Below are positions 12,180-24,113 of a DNA stretch of 64,000 nt, in pieces. Position numbers and translations under genes: made by a program. The notes beneath the pieces were generated by a model that had not been told where the DNA came from, did no database searches, and worked only from the letters and a program-made list of their open reading frames with translations. Numbering within the stretch: position 1 is the first letter of the stretch; each line of letters begins with the position of its first letter. Origin of the DNA: Pleurodeles waltl (Eukaryota; Chordata; Amphibia; Caudata; Salamandridae); contig NC_090451.1 in NCBI RefSeq assembly GCF_031143425.1, forward strand, positions 667,864,508-667,928,507. The letters run 5' to 3'.

Positions 12180-13020
12180 GGAACAAAATTTGAGAGCAGT
12201 GTGTACTCAACTCTCAAACTGTACAGAACATAATTACTTAATGTCAGACCAACAGTCCGGCTTCAGACCAGGCAGAGGTGCAGCGTCAGCAATCATAACG
12301 ATACGGGATGACCTAAAAATCACAGTTGACAAGAACAGAAATCTGCCTTGTTGCTTCTGGATTTATGAACTGCATTTGACTCTATCCACCATCACACACT
12401 ACTACAAGGACTCCATGATCTTGGAGTACGTGAAAATGGTCTAAAATGGATTTCTTCTCATCTCACAAAGTGTAGTTGACCTAGCCTCTTTCACATTAGC
12501 TTCTCACACACAACATTGTGGCATCCTTCAGGGGTCCATCATATTCCTTTTTCTATTCTACATCGACCTTACCCTCTTACCAAACCTGATTAAATCATTC
12601 AACCTCACCTGGTACAACTATGAAAAGGACACCAAAATAATTTAAAAACTGGATAGCCCAGAAAACGTCTGCAATCTAAAACCTGCCGATTGCCTTCGTG
12701 CCAGAAACACATGGATGATGAATAACCGTCTAAAGCTCAATATCACAAAGACAGAGATTATGACTTGCAGACTATGGCAAAAATACCAGCCTACCGCCAT
12801 ATGGCTAAAGGAAGTTGAGGTCCCACCAACAACAACATTAAGGGAAGTTGGAAACCATGGATTCATATTTAAGAGCATGTTATACCCCATTCTGACCATC
12901 CTCAACTTGGAATCAACAGATAATACGAAGAATGGAAAAACTGCTCTGTGTGGCATTGGTATTTCCCATGGGGTTATTACAGCAGTATGCAGTAACCTTC
13001 CAGGTAAAATAGATACATAG
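12180..13020 (+). pseudogene. LINE reverse-transcriptase relic (L2/CR1-like)
   Basis: Conceptual translation gives, in order, several reverse-transcriptase landmarks of CR1/L2/Jockey-type LINEs. These are a QSGFRPGRGAASAI segment, a degraded LDLSAAFD-like region (about 12350-12400), a GxxQGS motif (about 12520-12545), a degraded YADDTK box (about 12615-12640), and a KLNITKTE segment (about 12730-12760) with a WMMNNRL lead-in. The frame breaks at least twice and in-frame stops occur, so this is a dead retrotransposon fragment. Flanking target duplications were not found. Assignment to L2 versus CR1 is uncertain. Confidence 0.75.
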
Positions 13021-13665
13021 CTACTATTCATGTCACCAACTTCTGTTCTTGCTCATTTAGCATCATTTACTCATTTGAGAGCATCTCTGCCTTGCAAATG
13101 TCACCATGTTCAATTACCCCCTTTCATTGCTTAGGCTGAGCCTATCAGACAACACAGTTACTCGGTTGGAAAGATCTATTGTAGGATTACTGAGAGCTTA
13201 CCAGCTGCTCCATTTGAGGATTTAAAAAAAAAAAAAAAGGTTTTGTGTGTTTTTTTTTTATAATCCATCTTCATTCAGTAAATAAAAAGAAACACCAGGT
13301 GCCTGTGCCATTTTGTAGGATCATGCATATGCTCTCTGTCAAAATGATGCATCCTTAGCGCCTTTTTCTATTTTTTTCTTTAGCCATGAGATCGGCATCA
13401 AATAAGTTATACAGCATTGTAAAAACCATTGGCAAAAGCAGTGAGTGCCAATGGATTTTGCCAATGCTTTTTTGTGTACGCACACACTATCCTTCTGCCC
13501 TGTGAGTAGGTTGGTGCTGAGTAGCTGACTATAGTTATAATACCCCTACTCCCCCTCTGCAACGTCAAGTGAAGCATCACGTAGTCCTGATATGTCATAT
13601 ACATTTCAGATGTTAAATAAATATCAAAATAATTGCCATTTCTAATGCCCTTGGCAAAATAAACA
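13021..13665. other. Non-coding, A-rich tract, nothing recognised
   Basis: This interval lies between two LINE relics of apparently different families. An A run (13217-13238) and a T run (about 13251-13260) are present. I see no gene or named repeat. Confidence 0.5.
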
Positions 13666-14741
13666 ATGAAAACTAATTGGAATTTTTTAATGAGTGTCCG
13701 TGTTTTACAATTTCAAAGAGCTGTAGATGCTGTTTTTAGATTCTCAAAGAAACTGGGTCACAAGCCGGTGAAGGAAATGATGGCTGTTTTAAATTGCAAA
13801 TGCTCTCCTATTGAGTCATGTGGAGCCGGGGTTTATGGCTATAGTAATAGCAGGTGCCTCCAGGTAGTGGGGAACACATTTCTGAGGCGCCTGTTAGTGG
13901 TCCCGCAATCTAACCCGCCTGCTTTCTGTCATAAAGATGTTGACTTCAGGTGTATAACTGATTATATAGAAGTGCAGCCCCTACTGCTCTGGCTTAGAGT
14001 ATGGAAGAATTCTGAAGCTCAGTTTTGTATAGCAGTGATTACAGATTGTTTTGCACTGGCCCAGGCTATGGATATTCATTGGCTTAGTTATGTTAGCACT
14101 TTATTTTAGAGCCTAGGAGTTGGGGAATTTTTCCATGCTCCCAATTCTCTTCCCGCCACCGCAAAAGACAGAATTAAGGAGTTATACTGGCACCATGTTT
14201 CTGAATCCAGTATGAGCAGTAAAGTATCTGGGGGTCTTGTGACTTTCTCGTTGCAGTCGCTCTATCCTGTGCTGTATCTTACAACACTTTCCTCAGAGTA
14301 GCATCGATTTCTATTGTCCAGATGCAGATGAAGTATGTACATTTTTTTTGTTGCATTCCCTACTCAAGGTACCTGGTTTTCAAAAATTCTGCCATGCACT
14401 TGTGACAGTCATTCTCCTCAAAGCACACTGCACTTTATTCTCTTTTGTAATTTATATCCTAGTGTACCTGGGAGAAGGTTTTTTCACCCTGTGCTTTTGG
14501 CTTCAGGCAGCACTCTGTCAGCAGATTTACATTTGCATGATTTGGGATGTGAAGCGACTGTTTATGCTGTGCTAAATTGTATACTTGGTTTCATCCGAAT
14601 TTGCAAATATTAGCTTTTTGTATTGACTGTTTTAACTTGATATTAATATTTATATTTTTTTAGTTGATTTATGTATAGTTATGTTATGCTCGTCATTTGT
14701 ATGGCTCTGTTGAACCGACTAAAGTACTTTTGACTGACTGC
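13666..14741 (+). pseudogene. LINE ORF2 C-terminal relic and 3' UTR
   Basis: An open frame of 147 codons (13666-14109) has the character of the region after the reverse transcriptase in vertebrate LINEs. It has a KCSPIESCGAGVYGY segment (compare L.YGAEVWG), then FLRRLLVVP and LLLWLRVW. In a shifted frame about 14335-14470, CTC...H...C spacing (C-x-C-x9-H-x4-C) resembles the C-terminal zinc-knuckle of such ORF2 proteins. The block ends in an A/T-rich UTR and the terminal phrase GGCTCTGTTGAACCGACTAA around 14701-14721. It is broken by frameshifts and stops. Assignment is from pattern recognition and the family is not identified. Confidence 0.6.
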
Positions 14742-14769
14742 CAAATGAAAACTACAGCCATATTTGTAG

Positions 14770-14925
14770 AGGAGATGTAGCCTTGTGGCTAGAGCTGCTG
14801 ACTTTGGAACTAAGGGCCAGATGTAGCAAAGGGTTTTTCCCATTCTGTGTCAATGGGAAAATGTGTTCTTACATATGACCCATAAGAAACCAAGTTCCAA
14901 TCCTCATCTACGCACATAAAACTGA
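14770..14925 (+). repeat. tRNA-derived SINE interrupted by a MITE
   Basis: A box-A-like TTGTGGCTAGAGC (14784-14796) and a box-B-like AGTTCCAATCC (14893-14903) belong to one pol III promoter. Their spacing is far too long until the 69-bp MITE at 14814-14882 and one copy of its target duplication are removed. The spacing then falls to about 36 bases, normal for a tRNA-derived SINE. The outer SINE ends are approximate. Confidence 0.6.
14814..14882. mobile_element. 69-bp MITE with TAA target duplication
   Basis: The terminal inverted repeats begin GGGCCAGATGTAGC on the left, with a diverged complement ending ATGACCCA on the right. The element is flanked by TAA at 14811-14813 and 14883-14885. A 3-bp TAA/TTA duplication is the signature of PIF/Harbinger transposition. 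The interior also has a CCCATT...AATGGG hairpin. It is far too short to encode a transposase, so it is non-autonomous. Confidence 0.65.
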
Positions 14926-14989
14926 AACCATCTGATCATGCGTCGCATTTTTCATTAACATATATCTTCCCAGTTCTGTCAACCAGTAT

Positions 14990-16976
14990 TACACTCAAAT
15001 TTTTAATATCTTGGCTCAGTTATAGAAGATAGTCTAAGACATCTTCAGACTCATTCAATTCTGGGTTTAAGAGCAGCAACGTTTAAGCTGTCAGCGGTTA
15101 TACCATTGAAGATAAGAATAAATATCCTTTTGTAACAAGTAGAAAGCACATGTGGCCTCCATGACAATGCAAGACCACAGGGGGCATGCAGGTCCCACCT
15201 ACCTGGACCCCATGATCCGCTTTCCTTCAGACCCCAACTTTCTGTCCCTCCAGCCACCAGTAGTTATTGCAATGAGCCAGACGGAAAGGGAGCAATGGTG
15301 GATCGTTATTAAGAGAGAACTTTTGGGATAGAGAGTACAGGCGTTTCTACAAATGTGAGTAACTTTCCTTTAGTGACTTCGAGCTCCGCCCACAGGGAGG
15401 ATTATGCAAGTGGGAAGATGATATAAGGACATTTTGAAGACTTTCCGAGGGCCTTCAGTCCAAACTGCTGTAGAATGTTGTATTTGAAAAGTAGAGTCTA
15501 CGGAAAGCATGCGGGGAAGGCCAAATGGCTGCTTGCAGTTGACTGAAATGTGGGCATTTCTCTTGAAAGCAGTTTATGCTGCCTTAGCTCTGGTAAAGGA
15601 GACAAGGATGCAGAAAGGATTCATTCTGGAGGGAGTAATATTTTGACCTGTGGACAGTACAGTGCCAACACTGATTATGCTGCCATAGGTGAAAAACACT
15701 TGAATGGGACAACAGGAGAGGGCATCAATCGACCAACAAAACTGTGTCCAAGTTGCTTGTTAAATGTTTTCCAAGATAAATTACCCTCCTTTAAGGCAAT
15801 CCAGATTGCTCACAACTGTGCCCAGTAAGGATGCGTCATCTCGGGGTACAAACAAAAGAAGATTGTGCACCCTTCAACTTTTTGTTGAGTGCGCATGAGA
15901 AAGAGAAGTTGACCTCAGATCGGAGAAGGCCCCGTATCAGTATGTGTACCTCCTGCCACATTTTTTTTTTTTTTTTTACAGATTGTTGAAGAATTGGATA
16001 TTGGAAGTCTTCCACCAGCCAGGTCCAACTTTGTATTAAGAGGCCCATAAATGTGTGATCAGAAAGGTCAGTTTAGTAAAGGGAATGTCCCGCTTAATGC
16101 CTGAAGTTGGGCATGTTCAAGGTCAGTTGGAGATTTGACACCCACGAAAATCAAATACCAGAAATCTTGCTTTTGGAGCATGGATATGCTACTTAGGAGC
16201 AGAACCTGTGCGTTTTTCTGGGATCAAGTGCGCCCTCCCTCGTGTACAGGACAACAAAGTGACTTCAACTGTATGCTGAGGCACACAATTTGGATGAGAC
16301 CTAGATCTGAAAGGTTATCAGATGACTGTCATCTGGGACGGCATTTTATAGAAGTGGGCTTTAACAACAAGGTGCATTCTGGGCAGTGTAGTCTCTGTGC
16401 ATTTCAGCTTGGATTCTCCTAGGAAACCAAAAGACAGTGAATGACGAAAGGAAAGCGCAGGACTGGATCACGGTGCCAAGATGGCCTGAACGTATCTGGT
16501 AACTTTATGCGTGTGGCTGTTCACTATTGGCAAAGGTTTGGTACCAGCAGTCTGCGGCGCAATCCTCACGTACACAGGAAACAGCAGAGCACCAACACAA
16601 CCAAAGGACACTGGTCATAAGCAGACACCGCGCGAAGGACGTAAAAGGGCAAGCAACGTTAATTAAAAAAAAAAAAAAAAAAAAACTAGGTGTTTGGGTA
16701 ACAGAAAGAAATGTAAATAGAGACTCGGTTGGCATCACACGTGTAAAAAGAGGGTTTTGGTCCTTTTAGCAGCTGTCTGATTCGGAAGATGTGAAGGCAG
16801 CAAGGTGCTGCCAGAATGCAACAGTAATTATTATACTTTAATCACAATTATTACACTCCACAGCCCATACAAGCACTGAGCATTAATAACGTCCCCTCTA
16901 CATCAGCAGGGGAATTTCAAATAAGCACAACTTTCGGGGGAGCATATTTGGGGTACTTTTTTTTCCTCTCAGAGAT
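14990..16976. other. Intergenic DNA, nothing recognised
   Basis: Apart from a T run at 15961-15977 and an A run at about 16665-16684, I see no gene, RNA or named repeat. Short open frames on both strands have no recognisable domains, splice context or codon bias. Confidence 0.45.
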
Positions 16977-17640
16977 CCTCGACACTGCCTTTTGAAATCG
17001 AAACCATATACGAGGTCGTGCCTGTCAAAAGTGCAGCAGGTGCAGTGTTGCGAGGGCCCCGCTGCACCCCGATTATGGATGTTTTTACAACTAATTCGGA
17101 AGAGTGGGACACTATCCCCTTAGGTGCGATAGGGCCCGTGGCACCCGGGTACTCACTGCACATGGAACAGTTTCCTTTGGCAGCGGAGGCGTTGTCTCCT
17201 TCAATAACCTTACACCTAGCCCAGTGCAAACACCAGAACAGCCACGGTGAAAAACAGCATCTGCCCCAGAGCCCGGTAAAAAGTAGAACTTTACCTGAAT
17301 TTGTATTTTTTATTGGTAGACCTCGCCCGTCCTGGGAATCCTTTGCAGCGGCGGGGCCTCCTGACAACAGCTCCGTCCCCGGGAGGCAGGGTAGGGCCGC
17401 GGTCGGTAGGCACACCCTAACATTTCGAGTTTCCCTAGGAGCTCACAATGAGGCGGAAGGCTGGCCGTGTTTACATTTTCGATAAGAGGCGGCGCGAGGC
17501 CTGCACGAGCTGGTCTGCATGGAGCAGGGCGCGAGCAGCCACGCTGTGCTAGAAGTAAAGGGTGGGGTTAAGGGTCACGGAGGCACTGGGCACGTGCTGT
17601 CCGGCGCTGAGCACCTGTACTTCTTTAGTTTGAAAGGTAC
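16977..17640. promoter_or_regulatory. CpG-rich stretch, possible island or GC-rich repeat
   Basis: CpG dinucleotides are frequent here, densest at 17320-17560, while the surrounding DNA is CpG-poor. It lies about 5.6 kb upstream, in gene direction, of the first visible BNIPL exon, so it could be a BNIPL promoter. Against this, the 5' half (to about 17280) reads like a dispersed repeat, and overlapping open frames of about 150 codons on both strands are what GC-rich repeats produce. No TATA box or exon could be anchored. Confidence 0.35.
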
Positions 17641-18081
17641 AGACCCTGACCTTACCCAACGCTGCTGCAGAACATGTAATGAGAGAGCACCTGCACTTGT
17701 CAAGAGCAGACAGGTACTCTGCAGAGTGAGTATCTGCACTTCTCAGGAATTAACAGGTACTCTTTAGAGTGAGTACCAACACTTCTATATTTTCATTTAA
17801 AACACTGGGTCACTGTGGCTTAATGTTGCTTTTATTATAATACCAAACAAGGTGATAAGTGCCCTGCCTGGCAACGGAAGCTCGGGAGGATGCAAGGCAC
17901 TCCTCGAGTACTACTTCTGGGGAAGGGCCATGACTCACGAGAGGCGAAGCCTTCCTTGAGTGTGTCATGATGCCCCCTCCTTCCCTCAACAATGGTAGTA
18001 ATAAGCATATTACATACTTAACATCAACATTTATGGTTTATACCTTGCTGTTTTTTTTAATGTGTATTAGATATAAACAAA

Positions 18082-18228
18082 GGGTCTGATTTCGAGTCTG
18101 GCGGGCGGATATCCTGTCCGCCCTATTATGCTCTCCATAGGCTATAATGGGATCGTGTTACGGTGGACGGGATATCCTTCATGTTTGTGACAGAGTAATC
18201 CCCCTCCCCCAAACTCTAAATCAAGCCC
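18082..18228. mobile_element. 147-bp MITE with 20-bp terminal inverted repeats
   Basis: The left end GGGTCTGATTTCGAGTCTGG (18082-18101) and the right end CCAAACTCTAAATCAAGCCC (18209-18228) are reverse complements with few mismatches. The complementarity resumes further in (GGATATCCTGTCC and GGACGGGATATCC). AAA flanks both sides as a possible 3-bp target duplication. It is a short non-autonomous DNA transposon, probably Harbinger-like. Confidence 0.7.
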
Positions 18229-19042
18229 AAAGTTACTTACCCGTAGCACAAGGGATTAAATATGTCCGTGATGTACAATCGCTCCTGATTTGTTTTGTAA
18301 AGTGATTCTAGAACAGAATCTCTGAGGCCTTAAGCCTTGTATTCCAAAGCCACTTGAGTTGTACTGTAGTAAAAACATGGCTTTGCCATTTCATTAATAA
18401 AAGCCTGAATCTGCTTTTATTAGAACATGTGTTAAATATAACGTTATTAGTATCACTGTCATGAAATAAATGATTCATGCTGATGAAAATAAATATTTCC
18501 GAATAACACATTATTATTAAATTAATAAAGTACATAGGTCTTTTCACAACAGTAAAGTTACTTGTGAAAACACCAATTAATGACTCGTCCATGTTAGAAA
18601 CACTTTGTAGAAGGAAAACACCGAAAAGGCCTAGTTGTTATGATTTTTTTCCTCACTCAATGGAATTTACCCATTGTACTCTAGTTATGGTTAATGCCTT
18701 TAAGACATGTTTTTGTTGTTTAATAGCAAACAAATGTAAGAACCTGAACAGTGTTCCGATGCAATTGTGTGTTGGTGCTTGAAACCAGGATAGTGGGTAA
18801 TCACATCACAACACCCAGCAATTTGGGTCCTTCGTAAGCAGGTGAATAAAACATATACATCCATACATATGCCATATTCATTTCATGCAGAAGAAAAATC
18901 TTGATTATGGGCGAGACAACTTCCACTCAACACCAGAAGACTAACTCATGTCACACACCCTAGATCGCACATCCAGGACTGAGAAATTCACAAATACAAC
19001 TATTTGACCACCGAATAATATATTAATTAAAATCATACAATG
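18229..19042. other. Intergenic DNA, nothing recognised
   Basis: A/T-rich sequence between two MITEs. I see no gene, RNA or repeat in it. Confidence 0.5.
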
Positions 19043-19050
19043 TTATAGAA

Positions 19051-19278
19051 CAGTGGTTTGCAACCTGTGGTCTGGGAACCCCTGGGGGTCCACTAAGCCT
19101 CCTCAGGGGGTCTGCGACTGCTTAGAAAATGAAATACTATTAACAGATTAAGTCCTTAGCTTTCAGTAAAGACTCAGTCGGGGGTCCCTGGATTCCAATT
19201 ATGATTCAGTGGATGTCCCTGGGTTCCAGTAATGATAAAGTGGGGGTCCACAGACTTCATAAAGGTCGGGAACCGCTG
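19051..19278. mobile_element. hAT-type MITE with 8-bp target duplication
   Basis: The element begins CAGTGGTTTGCAACCTG and ends with its diverged complement CGGGAACCGCTG. It is flanked on both sides by the identical 8-mer TTATAGAA (19043-19050 and 19279-19286). CAG...CTG ends with an 8-bp duplication are diagnostic of the hAT superfamily, and the CAGTGGTTCCCAACCTG-like terminus is widespread in vertebrate hAT MITEs. At 228 bp it is non-autonomous. Internally the phrase GGGGGTCC recurs. The perfect duplication suggests a readable, not very old insertion. Confidence 0.9.
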
Positions 19279-19286
19279 TTATAGAA

Positions 19287-20479
19287 CATTTACCAGAAGA
19301 ACATTTTTCAGAAGTAGGTCCTTAAATATATCAACAGACCTACCTATGATGTTCTCAATATCACCCACTTTATCGTTTCTTTACATCGACCTCATGCACA
19401 CTGAGATCTTCCCTACCCCTTTCACTCAGATCAGGGAACTGTACATAAAACTTTCATGCTTACTCGAAACAGAACATTTCCGAAAAGCATCTTTTAGCTT
19501 TCATGTAAAAATTGGGTTCACACTCTGCTACCAAATAATTCAGCTCCTGACTCTAACTAGCAACGGCGCTACAAGAGAAAGACATTGCAAGGAGGGGCTG
19601 GGTGGAGTTACCAAAGGAGATGGCAAGCCCATTGGGAGTAGCTGCTTACCCTCAGCATGGGCTTGGTCGCAACCATTTGGGGGCTTAGCTTCACGTGAGG
19701 ATGGATGAAGCTGCACAGTATCACAACTTAAGGACAGTTTGGTCAATACTTTAACGGTACTGAGCAATTGCAGAGGGCAAGTAAGAACAACAACAATTAT
19801 AATGATGATAAACAGAGAGGTACACGAGGACAGCAATGATTCATTTTCTGAGAATATTTAACTGGGCACTGCAAGGCTTTGACAAATTACCTCCACATTT
19901 ACAGGTACCAAGTTATCCTGATCCGAGCCAAACCTTACAGATCACTTCATACCTGAAACTTTAAACATATACGTGAGTTCACTATGACTAACATATCTAT
20001 AAAACGCGGGATTCTTTTCTGAATAGTATTGTTTTCATTGCTCACTTCATTGGCAACCAGTGTCATAACTCAATTTTTCGGGAAATTTGTTTAATGGTCC
20101 TTTGATTAAAAAAACAAAAACTCTCTAGCCTCATAGTCAGCTGAAACCTCTTGGTGCAGGTAAAAGAGTCTTAAGGTCTCGGATAAAGATGGTTGTTTTC
20201 AGTTGAGAGGTACAGAATATCAACCACATGTATAATAATTAATTAGCAGCAATTTCAAATTATGAACCATCGGGTCTACTAATCCTGTCACAGATGTTCA
20301 TACCCTAGTTACTAGAACTGGGTATGGCAATGACTAGGGATTTGTGAGTTGATGACAGGAGGCGTGAGAGCAAATATTGAGAGGTAAGTAGGTCCCACAA
20401 TGGACATTGTTGTATATATTTTATGACGTCATCACTTAGCCATTTAATTCATAACAGTTGTCATGTGCGACTGCTGATC
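19287..20479. other. Intergenic DNA, nothing recognised
   Basis: I see no gene or named repeat here. Open frames of up to 158 codons on the plus strand (19232-19708) begin inside the hAT MITE and show no domain, so they are not annotated as genes. Confidence 0.5.
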
Positions 20480-20955
20480 AGAGCTCAAGAATGAGGGCTG
20501 ATGAGTGAGGGATGAAGAGCGTGGAATTAGGGGTGAAGTGTGAGGTAGGAGGCGTGAGGGGCAAAGGAGTGACAACCGATGGGTGAGGTATGAGGAATAA
20601 GGAGTGAGGGATGAGAAATTAAAGATTAAGGATGTGGGGTGAAAATTGAGGGATGCGGAGAGCAGAACGAATGATGAAGACTCGGCCATGATGCATTAGG
20701 GATGAGGAGTGAGGAATCTGAGGTGAAGTTGAGGGATGATGAGTCACGATTGAGGGATGACAAATGAGGATTGAGGAAAAACATGAGGAGTGAGGGAGGA
20801 GAGTGACGAACGGAGGATGAATGAGAGTTGATAAGAACGGGATGAGAGAGGACGAGAAAGGGAGGAGGAGGTGTAAGTAGTAACTGATGAGGAATGTATG
20901 ATAAGGACTGACTATTGAGGAGTGATGGATGAGAAATGAGAGATAAGGCCTGAGA
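20480..20955 (+). repeat. Purine-rich degenerate heptamer minisatellite
   Basis: For nearly 480 bases the plus strand is built from variants of a 6-8-base unit (GAGGGAT, GATGAG, GAGTGAG) and is very poor in C. No fixed period survives, but GAGTGAGG and GAGGGATGA recur throughout. Polypurine tracts of this kind can form triplex or other non-B structures. It lies in the PRUNE1-BNIPL gap. Confidence 0.8.
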
Positions 20956-23614
20956 ATGTTCTAAAATGGTTACTATACAGACAGCCTGCCGAGGGTGTGC
21001 TTTCTGCAGAAGTGAAACTGCTCAGGCTTGCCCTACTGCAGCCTCGCCCTTTGTTCTTTGGCCTATTTTTGTTCTGTAACTGGATTTTTGGTGAGTTACC
21101 TTGAGCCGGGGGCAGGTACAGTGATGGAGCTTGCGGTATGAACTCCTTTCGGCTGCTCCTTGCACCAATCAGAAGACATGTTCCAACACTGAGGGTGGCA
21201 TCAGACAAGGAGTTGACTCGCATGGATGCAGACGTCAAGGGCAACGCTTCAGCTCAATGACGACTCACAATCGGATGTAGCAATGTCACACCATAACAAT
21301 GATACTTTTCGGCAACATTAACAGTTCTGCCTTGCTATCTGACAAACGCGCGGATTAAGCAGCTGTGTCCCCGGGGCGCGTGCATCCATACATATAGAAG
21401 GTCAGCCGTTAGCAATACTTCGACAAATCAGACGATCTGATCATCATTGTGCTGACAAACATGGCTCGGCTCCACAGCACACGTCCAGTCAAAGAGAAAT
21501 CCAAGAACCATGCGTAAGTAAGACTGCCTAAGTTTTGGAAGGACTACAATGTCATACAAATGTCAGGAAAGACTATACGAATGCTGATAACATATAACAT
21601 AGACACAACATTTAACAAATCAGTCTTAGCTTCCAATCCCATTTTAGCTACATCAAGGACAAATTCAGTGTAGTAGAAAGTCTTCATGTAGAATACCCGG
21701 ACCCCACACCCTTTGCTTATGAAACGATCTGGGGTGAAATCGAAAACCATTAACCATGGGCTGCATGGACACGAGGTATGTTTATATGTCATCTCAATTT
21801 ATCTACTCCTGATTACACCTGTAGAACTACTCCAAATCAACTTTTTTTCACTCCTTCTGACTTCCTGCAAAGTTAATTCATTTCTTTCTCTCTCCTACGG
21901 TCTTAAACTACTTCTGAACCAATGTTCTGTAACATATACATATATTGTACACTTTGCAGTTAGTTCATAACCTCTGCCTTGTTCACAGATTGAGTAATTA
22001 TATTAAAATATACTAGTCCCAGTCCGCATTCTAGACCTTTGGACCATGTCCTTTCTATACGAAGGCCAAATAAATAACTATATGGTGCAAGACTGACAAG
22101 CCATTAGAATATCAAAGTGTAAGGACTAATCAGTCCATACTTGATTGTAAAAGGTGATTTTTCTGAACACCCCAGATCCCTTCGATGAAACCCCAGGCGA
22201 TGACCCTAATTTTTTTTTGTGTGCAGGAAATTCCTCTAAGTAAGGAGAACAGAATGCACGAAACACCAAAAGTGAAGCCCAGCACCTTATATTAGTAAGG
22301 TGTGTGCTTTGTAACCTGTTGCCCACATTTATACTGTATGTATGTAGATCTGTTTCCAGCTGGTAAGCAACGGAGTGCTGAACAATGCGCATGTCCTCAG
22401 GGTTTGATCCATTAATGTTTTTGAAAGGCAGGTATTAGCTTTTGTATGGGAAGGGATAGTGTTCTATGATGAGATTGATTTTCAGCTTTTTTTTTTTTTA
22501 TTGCGGAGGATTGAGTAAGTCTGACGGTGAGGATGCTGATCTATGACCTGGGAATGTCGATGGAGAATGCCTATTTTATTTTATTTTATTTTTTTTGTTT
22601 TATTTTATTTTTCAGTCATGCAATGCCATGGCTTCTGGTATGGCATTTTGCATGATGTGCTTAGGTTTTTGGTCATGTCTGGCTATTGTGGTGGCCTTAT
22701 TATTAATGCCTCTAGCCGTGATTATGATTCAGGGCAGTGTAATTCCTTCTGCATTGGGGTGAAATGATCATATTTCTTCAAACCCTCGTTGAGACGTGCT
22801 GTGGTGTGTAGCTGTCTAGGTTAATGTCAGATAGCCAGCCTTGTAACTGTAGCTATTTGGAGCTGTTGGCGAACAGGATAAGCCTATCTTTATTAGATGA
22901 AGCTTCATATGTATACTTGACAGCCAATTCTACATTAGCTTCAGATAGATTCTGAGCCGTGAATGTCATAGACCGAGGAGACATTACTAGTTGGGTGGTA
23001 TTGGCTTACTGATGGAACTTGATTCTGTTGTCTGTAAGGCTCTGATGGGCTTCATGTAGAGAATGAAGACTTAGAAGAGGGTATGGATACCTGGGGTCTT
23101 GTGGTTAAGATCTAGCTGAACTGGTGGCAGGAGCAAAAGTGAACCATTTTGGACAGTGCTGGAGAAGCCAGTACCCGTGATCATAGTGTGTCAGTGATGT
23201 GAGCAGATGGCCCTTTTGCCTGGTCACTCCCATTTTTTATAATTTAATTACTGGTTTTTAAACCCTGCACACAGAGGCCCAGCTAGCCGGCGCCCAGTGT
23301 ATATACTCTGATCCCTAAAACATGTAGGAATAGGCTAATCCCTGATTGCTGTATTTAACTTTTCTATAAGACAATAGTATATGGTGTGGAAATACACCAG
23401 CGGCATGAAGAGTTAAATGTCACAAATGGACTGCAGCACCTAGTGTGCCATCCACAAGTAAGGAAATAATGGCTTGTGATGTGTTAAAATAACCCCTTTT
23501 GACAGGTAGAAATCTCCCTATAAAGTATCAATATGTCATCCCTGTGCAAACCTTGTAGCCTACCCAATAGACTAAACAGTATTTAAACCTAGGACATTTA
23601 GAAAATTAATGTTA
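20956..23614. other. Intergenic DNA with a TTTTA microsatellite
   Basis: An (TTTTA)n-like tract occupies about 22572-22613. I see no gene, structured RNA or named transposon in the rest. Confidence 0.45.
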
Positions 23615-23619
23615 CTATG

Positions 23620-24113
23620 GCCCTCATTATGAGTGTGGCGGTTGGACCGCAGCCAAAGTGGTAGTCCAACCTCCACATTACGGCCGTGGCGAAAGCGCCA
23701 CTGTCAGACTGCCGGCACTACTACTTTTAGGCCGGCCGGCGGTCTTAATCTGCCCGGGCAGCACTGCAAGCAGCGCTGCCCTGGGGATTATGACTCCCGT
23801 GTCTGCCAGCTTTTGCATGGCGGTTCCACTGCCATGCAAAGGCTGGCGGAGGTGGAGTGCCAGGGGCCCCATGGTGGCCTCTACCCTGCCCATGCTCTTG
23901 GCATGGGCAGTGCAGAGGTCCTCATGGAGAGCACCTTTGCGCTTTTCAGTGCCTGATTTACAGGCAGTGAAAACTCGACGGGTGCTGTTTCCGCCCTCTG
24001 GCCCAGCGGGAAACTCTTAATAGGGCCAGCAGGCAGAAGACCGGAGTGGCGGACTTCCGCACCAAAGAGTTTGGCTGACGGGCTTTGCCGCCCACCAAAC
24101 TCATAATGAGGCC
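23620..24113. mobile_element. ~494-bp non-autonomous DNA transposon
   Basis: The termini GCCCTCATTATGAG (from 23620) and CTCATAATGAGGCC (to 24113) are inverted repeats with one mismatch. The 5-mer CTATG lies directly outside both (23615-23619 and 24114-24118), a candidate target duplication. If the ends are set differently, a shorter TAT duplication would also fit. The interior is markedly GC- and CpG-rich compared with its surroundings and contains further inverted motifs (GGCGG and CCGCC). It encodes no transposase. I associate this terminus with abundant salamander MITEs. Confidence 0.75.

Noticed and set aside
16969..17485. 148- and 155-codon frames on opposite strands
   Set aside because: Mutually antisense, GC-rich, partly repeat-like, no recognisable domain or splice context.
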